This document shows, one piece after another, positions 55,709 to 64,000 of a stretch of 64,000 nucleotides of DNA. This DNA comes from Luteimonas aestuarii (GTDB lineage Bacteria > Pseudomonadota > Gammaproteobacteria > Xanthomonadales > Xanthomonadaceae), in the NCBI RefSeq assembly GCF_004357985.1, contig NZ_SMTF01000006.1:124001-188000 (forward strand). The letters are read 5' to 3'. The notes below the pieces were generated by a model. The model made no database searches and was not told the origin of the DNA. It saw only the letters and a program-made list of their open reading frames with translations. A program made the translations under genes and the position numbers. Positions within the stretch are counted from its first letter, which is position 1, and each line of letters opens with the position of its first letter.

Positions 55709-56311
55709 ATGACGATCCATCTGGTCGGCGATTCGATCCGTCTCAACGCCGAACCCACGGTGCGGGGGATGCTGGCGGAGTTCGTGGTCAAGTCGCCAGT
55801 CGAGAACTGCGAGTCCTCCACCCAGGTGCGAAAGCGGATCGCGGAATGGCTGCCTGCGGTGCCGGGAGACCTCGTCCACATCAACTGCGGCCTGCACGAC
55901 CTGCGCTACGACGCTGGCGCATCGCAACCGGTCAACACGCTTGCGAAGTACGTGGATAACCTGCGGGCGATCTTCGATGTCTTGGCCGCCACCGGCGCCA
56001 CCGTGGTCTGGGCCACCAGCACGCCGTTCGACGAGGGGCGACACAACGCCGCCAAGGCCTCGCGCAGGTACCGGGCCGACCTGCAGCGTTACAACGCGGC
56101 ATCTGTCGATCTTGCGCGGGCGCATGGTTTCGCCGTGCATGACCTGCACGCCGTAGTGCTGTCGCATGACCTGCCGTCGTTGCTGCTGGACGATGGCCTG
56201 CACTTCAATGCGGCAGGCAATGCCGTGGTCGGCGCGGCGATCGCTCGCGTGATTCGCAAGCACCTGTCGGAGTCCGAAGCCGAACGTGGCGGCACGCTGT
56301 CGCCGGCTTGA
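55709..56311 (+). CDS. SGNH/GDSL hydrolase family protein
   Basis: 200 residues. IHLVGDSIRLN supplies the nucleophile Ser9 (GDS block), VHINCGLHDLRYD is block III with the Asn replaced region, and LLDDGLHFNAAGNAVVG holds the catalytic Asp-x-x-His. No signal peptide, so cytoplasmic. A carbohydrate esterase or lipase role is possible, with substrate unknown. The stop codon lies in a short tandem duplication (GCCGGCTTGAT twice). Confidence 0.87.
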   Translation: MTIHLVGDSIRLNAEPTVRGMLAEFVVKSPVENCESSTQVRKRIAEWLPAVPGDLVHINCGLHDLRYDAGASQPVNTLAKYVDNLRAIFDVLAATGATVVWATSTPFDEGRHNAAKASRRYRADLQRYNAASVDLARAHGFAVHDLHAVVLSHDLPSLLLDDGLHFNAAGNAVVGAAIARVIRKHLSESEAERGGTLSPA

Positions 56312-56351
56312 TCACGCCGGCTTGATGAGCCCGCGGTTGCCGCAGTGCATT

Positions 56352-57590
56352 TCAGGCAAAAAGTGCCACCGACGCTGCCGCCAGCATCATCCCGGCCAAT
56401 CCGATTGCAATGCGGATACCGAATGCCGGACCGCCACTGACGAAGGCGACGACGGACTTCGCAGCAGCGCTGGCCGCCAGCAGGCCCACCACCGCCCACT
56501 GCGCGTGGCGCGCGTCGATGGTGCCGTCGCGGAACAGGGTGCCGACGGTGGCGACGGCGGCGTGCAGCTCGGCCAGCGCAGTGAGGAAGGCGGTGGCCAG
56601 TGCGGCGTTCGCGCCCAGCCATTCCGCCGCCACCCGCGAGACGAACAGCACGCCGGCGATCAGCGCCGCGAAGCCGAGCGCCTGGCCGATGCGGAACATG
56701 CGCGCATCCGCGGTCGGTGGCGGGGCTTCGACGCGTTCGCCGCGATGGAAGCCGAACGCGGCGCCGACCATCAATACCGCTGCGGCCGCCAGCAGCTCCA
56801 GCCACACCTCGCGCAGCAGGCCGGGCGCGATCGCCAGCAGCACCGGCACGAACAGGCTGAGCGAGGCGAGGTTGGCCAGCAGGGTCGCGCCGATCGCCGA
56901 CGACAGCAGCGCGGGCTCTGCCTTTGCGCGCTGCCCGAACCCCGCCGTGGCTGCGGTGGACGAGACGTAACCGGCGAAGAACCCGGAGACCAGCAGGCCC
57001 CAGCGCGTGCCGATCAGGCGCAACGCGACATGGCCCAGCGCCCCGATCGCCATCACCAGCACCACCAGCTTCCACACCGTGGCGAGGTTGAGCGCGCCGT
57101 AGGGGCCGATCGGTTCGTCGGGAATCAGCGGCAGCACGATCAGCGCGAAGGCCAGCAGGATCAACCCGTCGGCGATCTCGCGATCGCTGATGCGCTCGCG
57201 GGTGATGTGGTGCAGCCGCGGCTTGGCGTAGATCAGGATCGCCACCAGCACCGCCAGCGCACCGGCGGCGACCGGCGATCGCATCGCCAGTCCACCCAGC
57301 ACGCAGCTGCACAGCAGCGCGAACTCGGCCGTCAGCCCGGTGTCGTGCTGGCTGGTGCGCAGGTAGCTCAGCGCGGCGAAGGTGCCGGTGAGCAGCAGTG
57401 CGAGCAGGAACGCCGGTACGCCGATCCACAGCGTCACCGCACCCAGCAGCGCCGCCAGCGTGTGCGTGCGCAGTCCTGCGGCGATGGCGGGGTCGTCGTG
57501 CTTGCGGCGCTCGTAGAGCAGGCCGAGCAACAGCCCGGCCCCGAGCGCGGTGGTCAGCGACAGCAGCGGCAGGTCGTCGGCATTCGGCAT
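56352..57590 (-). CDS. MgtC/SapB-DUF4010 membrane protein
   Basis: 412 residues, about 12 hydrophobic segments. The N-terminal MgtC-like part has ALGAGLLLGLLYERRKHDD, GLRTHTLAALLGAV and ISDREIADGLILLAFALIVLPL; the C-terminal DUF4010 part has GLLVSGFFAGYVSSTAATA and SGGPAFGIRIAIGLAGM. An integral inner-membrane protein without known activity. It is convergent with the SGNH hydrolase gene (40 bases between stops). Confidence 0.9.
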   Translation of the reverse strand: MPNADDLPLLSLTTALGAGLLLGLLYERRKHDDPAIAAGLRTHTLAALLGAVTLWIGVPAFLLALLLTGTFAALSYLRTSQHDTGLTAEFALLCSCVLGGLAMRSPVAAGALAVLVAILIYAKPRLHHITRERISDREIADGLILLAFALIVLPLIPDEPIGPYGALNLATVWKLVVLVMAIGALGHVALRLIGTRWGLLVSGFFAGYVSSTAATAGFGQRAKAEPALLSSAIGATLLANLASLSLFVPVLLAIAPGLLREVWLELLAAAAVLMVGAAFGFHRGERVEAPPPTADARMFRIGQALGFAALIAGVLFVSRVAAEWLGANAALATAFLTALAELHAAVATVGTLFRDGTIDARHAQWAVVGLLAASAAAKSVVAFVSGGPAFGIRIAIGLAGMMLAAASVALFA

Positions 57591-57644
57591 CGGCGGACTA
57601 TGCCGCGGGATGCTTCGGCGCGATAGGGGCGGTGCGTGCCGAGG

Positions 57645-58931
57645 TCAAACGCGGTCGATGGGATCCCGGTCGTCCTCGAACCGCGGCAGACCCCGGTCGT
57701 CATGCACCACTGCGCGCGCATGCGTGGCAGGTTCAACCGCGAGGCCTTGGTCGGCGATGGCGGTGGCCAGCGGTGCCGCGCGTTCGCCACGCGACACGCG
57801 CAGCGCATTGGCGTAGCACTGTCGGGCCGCGGCCTCGTCGCCGCGCGCGGCGCAGGCGTCGCCCAGCGCTTCCCAGTCATCCGCGCTGCCGCCTTCCGCG
57901 AGCGCCTGTCGCCAGTAGCCGTCGGCTGCCGTGGCATCGCCCTGCGCGTGCGCCAGGCGGGCCAGCGTGGCCGGCAGGGCGAGGCTGCCCGGGTGCGCGG
58001 CCAGCCAGCGTTCGGCCTGCGTGCGGCGATGGTCGAGGTTGCCGACCGGCAAACGGCCGTACAGCGTGGCGAGGCGTTCGTCCCAGCGCGATTCCAGCGC
58101 GCGCTCGACGCTCTTGATCGCGGCATCGTCCCAGCCCAGTTCCGCGGCCCGCGTGGCATAGGCTTCGACCACCGCGGGCTCGTGCTTGAGCGATTTCGGC
58201 AGGGTTTCCCAACGCTGGGCGAAGGCGTTCTCGTCGCCCTCGCGCAGCGACAGCGCTGCCCAGCGCAATTCGCGGTCGGCGAATTCCGCGTCGGTCCAGG
58301 CGTCCTGCTTGCGCACTGCACCGAGCAGGCCATAGGCCTCGGTGGCCTGGCCATTGCGCGCCAGCGCCTCGGCACGCAGCGCCAACCCGCGCGGCGGCAA
58401 CGGCTGTGCGGCGGGCGCATCCAGGGCCACCAGCGCATCCGTGGGACGATCGTCGCGCAGCGCGATGGTCGCCAGTGCGATCGCGCGCGAAGCGGGGTGG
58501 CGGTCGCCGAACGCATCCAGTTGCGCACGGGCCGCCGCTTCGTCGCCGCGCGCCAGCGCCGCTTCGGCCGCGGCGATGCGGGCCGCGGCTTCCAGGTCGG
58601 GATCGTCCGTGGCATCGGCCAGCAGCCGCTCGGCCTGCTTGTAGCGACCCTGGTGCAGCGCTTCGATGCCATCGCCGATGCGTGCGCGCTGTTGGCGATC
58701 GCGATGCAGGCTCCATGCGCGGAACGGCCAGGACAGCAGGCTCCACGCGATCCACAGCGCCAGCGCGATGCCGATGACGATCCAGGTGGCGTAGATCAAG
58801 GTGGTGGTGTAGTCGTCGCCGCGCCAGCGCACCAGCACGTAGCCGGGATCCTGCGCGAACACGAAATGCGCCGCCACTGCGCCCAGCAGCGCCAGCACGA
58901 TCCAGAACAGCAGGTTGCGCAGCAGGGTCAT
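57645..58931 (-). CDS. hemY: HemY-family membrane TPR protein
   Basis: 428 residues. Two N-terminal TM helices (LLFWIVLALLGAVAAHFVFA and TLIYATWIVIGIALALWIAW) flank GYVLVRWRGDDYTTTL, as in E. coli HemY, and a long helical TPR region follows (EALHQGRYKQAERLLADA and so on). The family is linked to late steps of heme synthesis without a known reaction. hemD lies 302 bases upstream on the same strand, but hemX, which usually stands between them, is missing. The ATG at 58931 opens the first TM helix. Confidence 0.88.
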   Translation of the reverse strand: MTLLRNLLFWIVLALLGAVAAHFVFAQDPGYVLVRWRGDDYTTTLIYATWIVIGIALALWIAWSLLSWPFRAWSLHRDRQQRARIGDGIEALHQGRYKQAERLLADATDDPDLEAAARIAAAEAALARGDEAAARAQLDAFGDRHPASRAIALATIALRDDRPTDALVALDAPAAQPLPPRGLALRAEALARNGQATEAYGLLGAVRKQDAWTDAEFADRELRWAALSLREGDENAFAQRWETLPKSLKHEPAVVEAYATRAAELGWDDAAIKSVERALESRWDERLATLYGRLPVGNLDHRRTQAERWLAAHPGSLALPATLARLAHAQGDATAADGYWRQALAEGGSADDWEALGDACAARGDEAAARQCYANALRVSRGERAAPLATAIADQGLAVEPATHARAVVHDDRGLPRFEDDRDPIDRV

Positions 58932-59233
58932 GGTCGAAGCTCCGTGGCGTAGCGAAGCGACCATAGCCGGTGGCGTGTCGGGGCCGTGTCGACCTGCGTG
59001 AATGGCCGGCAACGGCGTGTGGCTGCACAGCCTCCAGGCGCTCGCGTGCCCATGCCGTGCACGCCACCCTCACCTCCGCGCAGTCGGGGACCCGGTCAAC
59101 GACCGCCGGCCTCCGCCTGCACGGGGGTGACGGATTCGGTTGCGGGGTGACCGGGCCTCCATCCCGCGAGCTGCAGATCGTCGACGACAGGCCGAATCCA
59201 AGAGATCGGCGGACGATCACGCGCCCACCAGCA
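58932..59233. other. hemD-hemY gap without a gene
   Basis: 302 bases with no gene on either strand. GTCACCCCCGTGCAGGCGGAGG and a related CCGGGTCCCCGACTGCGCGGAGG stretch look like a decayed pair of the REP type seen at 38358-38518. The position corresponds to hemX in other gammaproteobacteria, but no remnant of hemX is recognisable. Confidence 0.55.
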
Positions 59234-59995
59234 TCACTCCGCGATGGCATCCACCAGCGACCCTGGTCTTGCATCGACGGCGATGCGTACATCGCGGAAA
59301 CCCAGCCCGCGCGCCAGGTCCGCAAGGCGCGCGCTGGCGGCGACCACGCGGGCACGGCGCAAGGCGGTCGCCGCGGCGGTCGGCAACGCCGACAGCACAT
59401 GGCGCAAGGCTTCGCCGCTGCTCAACGCCAGCCATGGTGTTGCATGCGACGACTGCAGGAATGCGGCGGCTCGCGGCGATGGCGCAATCGACACGCGTTC
59501 GTACACGTTGGCGCGCACCACCGTGGCACCGCGTTGCCCAAGCGCGGGCGCCAGTGCGCCACGGCCACCGGGTGCGGTGACCAGTCCGATCCGCTGCCCG
59601 CGGATGCCACGCAGTGCGGGCAGTGCCAGCAGGCCTTCGCTGTCCATTCGCGTGGGCGCGCCCACGTCCTGCACCCCGGCCCGTCGCAGCGCCGCCGCCG
59701 TGCCGCCGCCGACCGCCAGCCAGGACTGCCCGCGGCGCGGGCGCAGCGGCTGCAGGGCCGCGGCCGCGCGTACCGCGGGCGGGCTGGTGAACACCACCGC
59801 GTCGGCGGCGAGCGCCGCGCGCAATGCCTTGCGGGTGGCGGCATCGTCGCGCGCCTCGATGCGCCAGGGCGACAGCGCCAGCACGCGCATCCCGCGCGCG
59901 GCCGCGGCGCGCCGCATCATCCCGTGCGCGCCGACCGGGCGCAGCGAGATGACGTAGCATTCCTGCAGCGGGGTGGGCGTGGGCGTCGGGACCAT
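59234..59995 (-). CDS. hemD: Uroporphyrinogen-III synthase
   Basis: About 253 residues. ECYVISLRPVGAHGMMRRAA starts the first domain and VVFTSPPAVRAAAAL its typical VFTSxxAV motif. GQRIGLVTAPGGRGALAPALGQRGA and the second-domain YERV match HemD. It closes hydroxymethylbilane to uroporphyrinogen III. HemD sequences are poorly conserved, and the neighbouring hemY supports the call. The ATG at 59995 is followed directly by family sequence; two upstream Mets would give longer forms. hemC is not in the window. Confidence 0.82.
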   Translation of the reverse strand: MVPTPTPTPLQECYVISLRPVGAHGMMRRAAAARGMRVLALSPWRIEARDDAATRKALRAALAADAVVFTSPPAVRAAAALQPLRPRRGQSWLAVGGGTAAALRRAGVQDVGAPTRMDSEGLLALPALRGIRGQRIGLVTAPGGRGALAPALGQRGATVVRANVYERVSIAPSPRAAAFLQSSHATPWLALSSGEALRHVLSALPTAAATALRRARVVAASARLADLARGLGFRDVRIAVDARPGSLVDAIAE

Positions 59996-60056
59996 CCCCG
60001 CAGCTTGGTCGCTGCGCGCGGCCATCGCAACACCGCATGGCGCCGGGAAGGATGGA

Positions 60057-60512
60057 ATGGACAAGGACCCGCTGCGCGCCCTCGAGGCGCATTACCAGTC
60101 GATGCCGCCGGTCGCGGCGATGCAGTTGCGCATCGCCGGCTACGACGGCGAGCGCCTGTCGCTGCACGCGCCGCTGCCGGTGCACGTCAATGACAAGGGC
60201 TGCGCCTTCGGCGGCAGCCTGGTGTCGCTGCTGACGCTGGCGGCCTGGGGGCTGGTGACCTTGCGCGTGCAGCAGGCCGGGCTGGACGCGGACGTGTTCG
60301 TGGCCGATACCGAGGTCCGTTACCTCGCGCCGCTGTTCGCCGACCTCGAGGCCGACGCGTCGCTGGCCGAGGGCGAATCCTGGGAGGCCTTCCTGACCAC
60401 CCTGCGCGAGCGCGGCCGTGCCCGGACCACACTGGCCAGCCGCGTGCCGCTGCCCGACGGCAGGGTGGCCACCGAGGCACGAGCCCGCTACGTGGCCATC
60501 CTGCGGCGCTGA
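60057..60512 (+). CDS. YiiD C-terminal-like thioesterase domain protein
   Basis: 151 residues. Hotdog-type blocks: PLPVHVNDKGCAFGGSLVSL and FVADTEVRYLAPLFADLEA correspond to the YiiD_C/thioesterase family, which in E. coli is fused to an acetyltransferase (FabY). Here the domain stands alone. FabY primes fatty acid synthesis by decarboxylating malonyl-ACP; whether this shorter protein does is unknown. A GGAAGG ribosome site precedes the ATG. Divergent from hemD (61 bases between starts). Confidence 0.85.
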   Translation: MDKDPLRALEAHYQSMPPVAAMQLRIAGYDGERLSLHAPLPVHVNDKGCAFGGSLVSLLTLAAWGLVTLRVQQAGLDADVFVADTEVRYLAPLFADLEADASLAEGESWEAFLTTLRERGRARTTLASRVPLPDGRVATEARARYVAILRR

Positions 60513-60576
60513 CCGCCCCATTCATCAAGTGGTCCGTACGCGGGCTCGCGACGCGGGCTTCGGCATAATGGCCCCG

Positions 60577-63270
60577 ATGATGCCCACCCAACCCCCCCTG
60601 TTCGACGACGACCGTGCCCAGCCGCCGGACGCCGCGATGGCGCCTGCCGGCGATGCGCCGCACGACCGTGGGGCTGGCGCGAGCCCGGACGCCCCAACGG
60701 CAGGCGAGGCCGGGACCGTGGTTGCGGCACCGATGGTGCCGACCGGCCCGCGTCGCGAGCTGCGCGCGCGACGCCCGTGGTGGGCGAAGTTGCTCGGCGG
60801 CATCCTGAAGCCATGGCTGGTGTTGAAGATCGAACCGCAGGCACCGCCCGACCTGGTCGATGGCCGCCCGGTCTGCTACGTGCTGGAAGACTACGGCCTG
60901 TCGAATGCGCTGATCCTCGACCGCGCCTGCCGCGAGGCCGGGCTGCCGTCGCCGCTGCGGCCGCTGCCGGGCGACCCGCTGGGCCGGAAACGCGCGTATG
61001 TGGCGCTGTCCCGGCGACACGCCAGCAGTGCGCTGGCACTGGCCACCGGGCAGGTGCAGCAGAAGAAGACGCACTCCGAATCGCTGGCGCGGCTGCTCGA
61101 TGCGCATCGCGACGATCCCGTGCTGGACGTGCAACTGGTGCCGGTCTCGATCTTCGTCGGCCGCTCGCCCGACAAGGCCAGCGGCTGGTTCTCGGTGCTG
61201 TTTTCGGAGAACTGGGCCATCGTCGGCCGCTCGCGCCGGCTGCTGGCGATCCTGCTCAATGGCCGCGACACCCTGGTGCGGTTCGCGCCGCCGGTCGACA
61301 TGCGCGGCATCCTCGACGAGGACCTCACGCCCGAGCGTTCGGTACGCAAGCTCGCACGCGTGTTGCGCACGCACTTCAACCGCACCCGCGAAGCCATCGT
61401 CGGGCCCGACCTGTCCACGCGCCGGCTGCTGATCGACAAGGTGCTGGCGTCGGCGCCGGTCAAGGACGCCATCGCCGACCAGGCGCGGCGCGACAACAGC
61501 AAGCCCGAGGATGCGTGGAAGAAGGCGCACGCGATGGCGTACGAGATCGCCGCCGACTATTCGCATCCGGTGGTGCGTTCGGCGTCGTTCCTGCTGACCG
61601 GGGTGTGGAACCGCATCTACCGCGGCGTGCTCGTGCACCACCTCGATGCGCTGAAGGCCATCGCGCCGGGCAAGGAAGTGGTGTACGTGCCCAGCCACCG
61701 CAGCCACATGGACTACCTGCTGCTGTCCTACCTGCTGTACACCAAGGGCATCGTGCCACCGCACATCGTGGCCGGCATCAACCTCAACCTGCCGGTGGTG
61801 GGCACCATCCTGCGCAAGGGCGGGGCGTTCTACATCCGCCGTTCGATCCGCGGCTCCGCGCTGTATTCCACCATCCTGGCCGAGTACGTCGCGCAGCTGG
61901 TCGCCGGTGGCTACTCCATCGAGTACTTCATCGAGGGCGGGCGCTCGCGCACCGGACGCCTGCTGCAGCCCAAGGGCGGCATGGTGGCGATGACCATGCG
62001 CGCCTACCTGCGCCAGCCGACGCGGCCGGTGGTGTTCCAGCCGGTGTACATCGGCTACGAGAAGCTGATGGAAGGCAACAGCTACCTCGACGAACTCAGC
62101 GGCAAGCCGAAGGAAAAGGAATCGATCTGGGCGCTGCTGTGGGGCATTCCGAAAGTGCTTCGCCAGAACTACGGCCAGGTGGTGGTGAACTTCGGCGAGC
62201 CGATCGAGCTGGGCGACCTGCTGGCCGAGCACGCCACCACCTGGGACGGCAAGCCGCTGGGCGACGACGACAAGCCGGACTGGCTGGCGGACATGGTCGA
62301 TGCCGCCGCGCAGCGCATCCAGGTCAACATCAACCGCGCGGCCGACGTGAACCCGATCAACCTGCTGGCGCTGGCGCTGCTGTCCACGCCCAAACATGCG
62401 ATGGGCGAAGGCGACCTGCTGGCGCAGATCGAGCTGTCGAAGAAACTGCTGGCCGAAGTGCCGTATTCCGACCGGGTGACCGTCACGCCGCACTCGCCAC
62501 TGCAGATCGTCGCGCACGGTGAGGAAATCGGCGTGCTGCGGCGGGTATCGCATCCGCTGGGCGACGTGTTCAGCGTCGGCGACGACGACGCGGTGCTGCT
62601 GAGCTACTTCCGCAACAACGTACTGCATTTGTTCACGGCCTCGGCGTGGATCGCGTGCTGCTTCCTGCACAACCGCCGGATGTCGCGCGAGAACCTGCGC
62701 CGCATCGGCCGCGGGATGTATCCGTTCCTGCAGGGCGAACTGTTCCTGCCGTGGGACGAGGATGGTTTCGCCGAGCGCATCGACCGCACCATCGAGGTGT
62801 TCGCGCGCGAAGGTTTGCTGGAGCAGGTCAGCGACGACGACGGCGGCATCCTCGCGCGCAACGCCGGGCAGTCCGACGAAGTATTCCGCCTGCGCGCGTT
62901 GGGGCATCCGCTGCAACAGGCGTTCGAGCGCTACTACATCGCCATCTCGGTGCTGGCCAAGAACGGTCCGGGCACGCTGGGCGCCGGTGAACTCGAAAGC
63001 CTGTGCCAGCTGGCCGCGCAGCGCCTGTCGCTGCTGTACGCCCCGGCGGCGCCGGAGTTCTTCGACAAGACCCTGTTCCGCGGCTTCATCCAGAAACTGC
63101 GCGAGCTGGGACTGGTGAAGCTGGACGAGAACAGCAAGCTGGTGTTCGACGAACGCCTCAATGCCTGGGCCAGGGACGCGAAGGTGATCCTGGGCCGCGA
63201 GCTGCGGCACACCATCGAGAAGGTGAGCCCCGAAGCGGTGAAGCCCGTCGGGACAGTCGTGGCGGATTGA
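60577..63270 (+). CDS. plsB: Glycerol-3-phosphate 1-O-acyltransferase
   Basis: 897 residues, long for the family (E. coli 807) because of an N-terminal about 70-residue Pro/Ala/Asp-rich extension before RRPWWAKLLGGILKPWL. Acyltransferase motifs: VPSHRSHMDYLLLSY (His-x4-Asp), GGAFYIRRS, YFIEGGRSRTGRLL and VVFQPVYIGYEKLMEG. It makes lysophosphatidate from acyl-ACP or acyl-CoA at the inner membrane. A CATAAT hexamer (60564-60569) ends eight bases before the ATG, so the transcript may start at or near the start codon. Confidence 0.95.
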   Translation: MMPTQPPLFDDDRAQPPDAAMAPAGDAPHDRGAGASPDAPTAGEAGTVVAAPMVPTGPRRELRARRPWWAKLLGGILKPWLVLKIEPQAPPDLVDGRPVCYVLEDYGLSNALILDRACREAGLPSPLRPLPGDPLGRKRAYVALSRRHASSALALATGQVQQKKTHSESLARLLDAHRDDPVLDVQLVPVSIFVGRSPDKASGWFSVLFSENWAIVGRSRRLLAILLNGRDTLVRFAPPVDMRGILDEDLTPERSVRKLARVLRTHFNRTREAIVGPDLSTRRLLIDKVLASAPVKDAIADQARRDNSKPEDAWKKAHAMAYEIAADYSHPVVRSASFLLTGVWNRIYRGVLVHHLDALKAIAPGKEVVYVPSHRSHMDYLLLSYLLYTKGIVPPHIVAGINLNLPVVGTILRKGGAFYIRRSIRGSALYSTILAEYVAQLVAGGYSIEYFIEGGRSRTGRLLQPKGGMVAMTMRAYLRQPTRPVVFQPVYIGYEKLMEGNSYLDELSGKPKEKESIWALLWGIPKVLRQNYGQVVVNFGEPIELGDLLAEHATTWDGKPLGDDDKPDWLADMVDAAAQRIQVNINRAADVNPINLLALALLSTPKHAMGEGDLLAQIELSKKLLAEVPYSDRVTVTPHSPLQIVAHGEEIGVLRRVSHPLGDVFSVGDDDAVLLSYFRNNVLHLFTASAWIACCFLHNRRMSRENLRRIGRGMYPFLQGELFLPWDEDGFAERIDRTIEVFAREGLLEQVSDDDGGILARNAGQSDEVFRLRALGHPLQQAFERYYIAISVLAKNGPGTLGAGELESLCQLAAQRLSLLYAPAAPEFFDKTLFRGFIQKLRELGLVKLDENSKLVFDERLNAWARDAKVILGRELRHTIEKVSPEAVKPVGTVVAD

Positions 63271-63280
63271 GGATGAGCGT

Positions 63281-63426
63281 GTAGGGCGGGTCTCGACCCG
63301 CCGCTACGGCACGTGGGCGCCCGCGATCAAGTCGATCGCCCCGTATCCCCGTGACAAGTGTTGCGTCGGGCATGGACGCATCTGCCCACTGCGAAGGCAG
63401 GCAGCGGCGGGTCGGACCCGCCCTAC
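63281..63426. repeat. Inverted REP pair (REPIN-like)
   Basis: GTAGGGCGGGTC-TC-GACCCGCCGCTAC (63281-63306) and GCAGCGGCGGGTCGGACCCGCCCTAC (63401-63426) are each hairpins, and inverted copies of each other about 95 bases apart. The GTAGGGCGGGT repeat family is common in proteobacteria (from memory). The second copy contains the stop codon of the adjacent DUF465 gene. Confidence 0.85.
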
Positions 63427-63629
63427 GCTGGCTCGTCGGGAATCAGCGCCGACTCCAGCCGCGTGATCATGTCCTTGAGCTGCAGCTTGCGCTTCTTCAA
63501 CCGCTTGACGGCCAGTTCGTCGGCGGCGATGTCGATCTGCAGCTGGGCGATGGCGGTATCGAGGTCGCGATGCTCCAGCCTGAGTTCGGCCAGCTTGCGG
63601 GGGATCTCTGCAGGGTCGACGGGCAGCAT
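63423..63629 (-). CDS. YdcH/DUF465 family protein
   Basis: 68 residues. A helical hairpin with KLAELRLEHRDLDTAIAQL and LAVKRLKKRKLQLKDMI; the LEHRxLD and LKKRKLxLKD blocks are diagnostic of DUF465. Cytoplasmic, function unknown. The ATG at 63629 has a GGAG site eight bases upstream. The TAG stop lies inside the repeat at 63401-63426. Confidence 0.9.
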   Translation of the reverse strand: MLPVDPAEIPRKLAELRLEHRDLDTAIAQLQIDIAADELAVKRLKKRKLQLKDMITRLESALIPDEPA

Positions 63630-63799
63630 CGCCACTCCATGGGTGTGCCGGACCAGCTTACACCCGGAGGCGGCGGAGGAGGGGATGGCGGAGCGCCTGG
63701 CCGCTCGGCAGAATGCGTCCGCGCAGAGGGGGCGATGCGCACCGGGACTGCCGGACCAGCATCCGCGGCGTGCCCTGCCGCACGGGAATGGAGAACACC

Positions 63800-64000
63800 A
63801 TGAAGTACCGACTTGTCCTGCTTGCGGGCCTGGCCGTGGGCGTGCTGCCTTGCGCGGCGTTCGCGCAGGCGAAGTTCGATGGCTACCTCTGCTGCAACAT
63901 GCGCAGCGATGGCAGCTGGATCAGTGATGGCAACTATGCCGAGGACGGCAAGCGCACCCTCCCGGCCGGTACGCCCGCCAAGGTGACCGGTTACGGCCGC
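63800..64000 (+). CDS. Secreted protein, N-terminal part, cut by window end
   Basis: 67 residues are visible, open to the last base. Signal peptide about 1-23 (LVLLAGLAVGVLPCAAFAQ). The mature part begins AKFDGYLCCNMRSDGSWISD with a Cys-Cys pair, then GKRTLPAGTPAKVTGYG. I recognise no family from this fragment. GGAG nine bases upstream supports the ATG. Confidence 0.75.
   Translation, partial: MKYRLVLLAGLAVGVLPCAAFAQAKFDGYLCCNMRSDGSWISDGNYAEDGKRTLPAGTPAKVTGYGR

Noticed and set aside
60187-63210. A long minus-strand open frame across plsB
   Set aside because: Antisense shadow of plsB; the translation is low-complexity and has no recognisable family.

Overview
The window is GC-rich, densely coded gammaproteobacterial chromosome, most consistent with the Xanthomonadaceae (Lysobacter/Luteimonas-like). 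The grounds are the very high GC, FadI-type thiolase, PlsB, a glnA-glnK-amtB-ntrBC block, a fused indolepyruvate:ferredoxin oxidoreductase, TPR-sulfotransferase and M28/I78 secreted proteins, and REP-like intergenic repeats typical of that family. This is inferred from gene content; no rRNA marker is present. I saw no tRNA, rRNA, CRISPR array, insertion sequence or prophage.

Layout. 1-11.5 kb: end of an SDR gene overlapping an orphan NodT-type outer-membrane efflux lipoprotein, folE and a YchJ-like gene, a MltB-type transglycosylase, a TetA-like MFS pump, then a secreted-protein island (two paralogous beta-lactamase-fold serine hydrolases around an I78 inhibitor lipoprotein and an M28 peptidase). 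11.6-12.3 kb: a gene-free nested palindromic repeat. 12.3-21.6 kb: fused indolepyruvate ferredoxin oxidoreductase (minus strand), a GAF-GGDEF-EAL protein with a ruined GGDEF motif, a TPR protein, a gamma-glutamyltransferase and a secreted unknown. 21.6-22.0 kb: two stem-loops sharing a conserved 25-nt loop but having different stems. 22.0-27.9 kb: a translationally coupled minus-strand ABC export operon (ATPase, three adaptor proteins, MacB-like permease).

28.4-39.4 kb: solo ParA, SixA, YceI, a PLD-type cardiolipin synthase, a 61-residue protein whose GYGxSSGY tail recurs at the C-terminus of the neighbouring YkvA/DUF1232 protein, a thioesterase, PlsC- and YheT-like genes, a TPR-sulfotransferase, a PEBP protein and a META/DUF4377 lipoprotein. 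39.5-43.2 kb: VOC proteins, a SigJ-like ECF sigma factor, DUF1428 and uppP. 43.2-51.7 kb: the nitrogen-control region: glnA with an NtrC box and a sigma-54 promoter, a TorF-like porin, glnK, amtB with a clear terminator, an AmiD-like amidase, an unknown, then ntrB-ntrC with a possible NtrC box against the ntrB start. 51.9-64 kb: tandem SodC-like lipoproteins (the first lacking metal ligands), an unknown, FadI-like thiolase, SGNH hydrolase, DUF4010 membrane protein, hemY and hemD, a thioesterase, plsB, a DUF465 gene beside a REP pair, and a secreted gene cut by the window end.

Functional threads: nitrogen assimilation (NtrBC sensing through GlnK, AmtB uptake, GlnA fixation), envelope lipid and wall work (PlsB, PlsC, ClsC, UppP, MltB, AmiD), efflux (NodT, MFS, ABC) and heme synthesis (HemD, HemY). 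The parts that look least described are the GYGxSSGY peptide/YkvA pair with its GGTG-N16-CACC operator, the conserved-loop stem-loop pair, and the three-adaptor ABC exporter.
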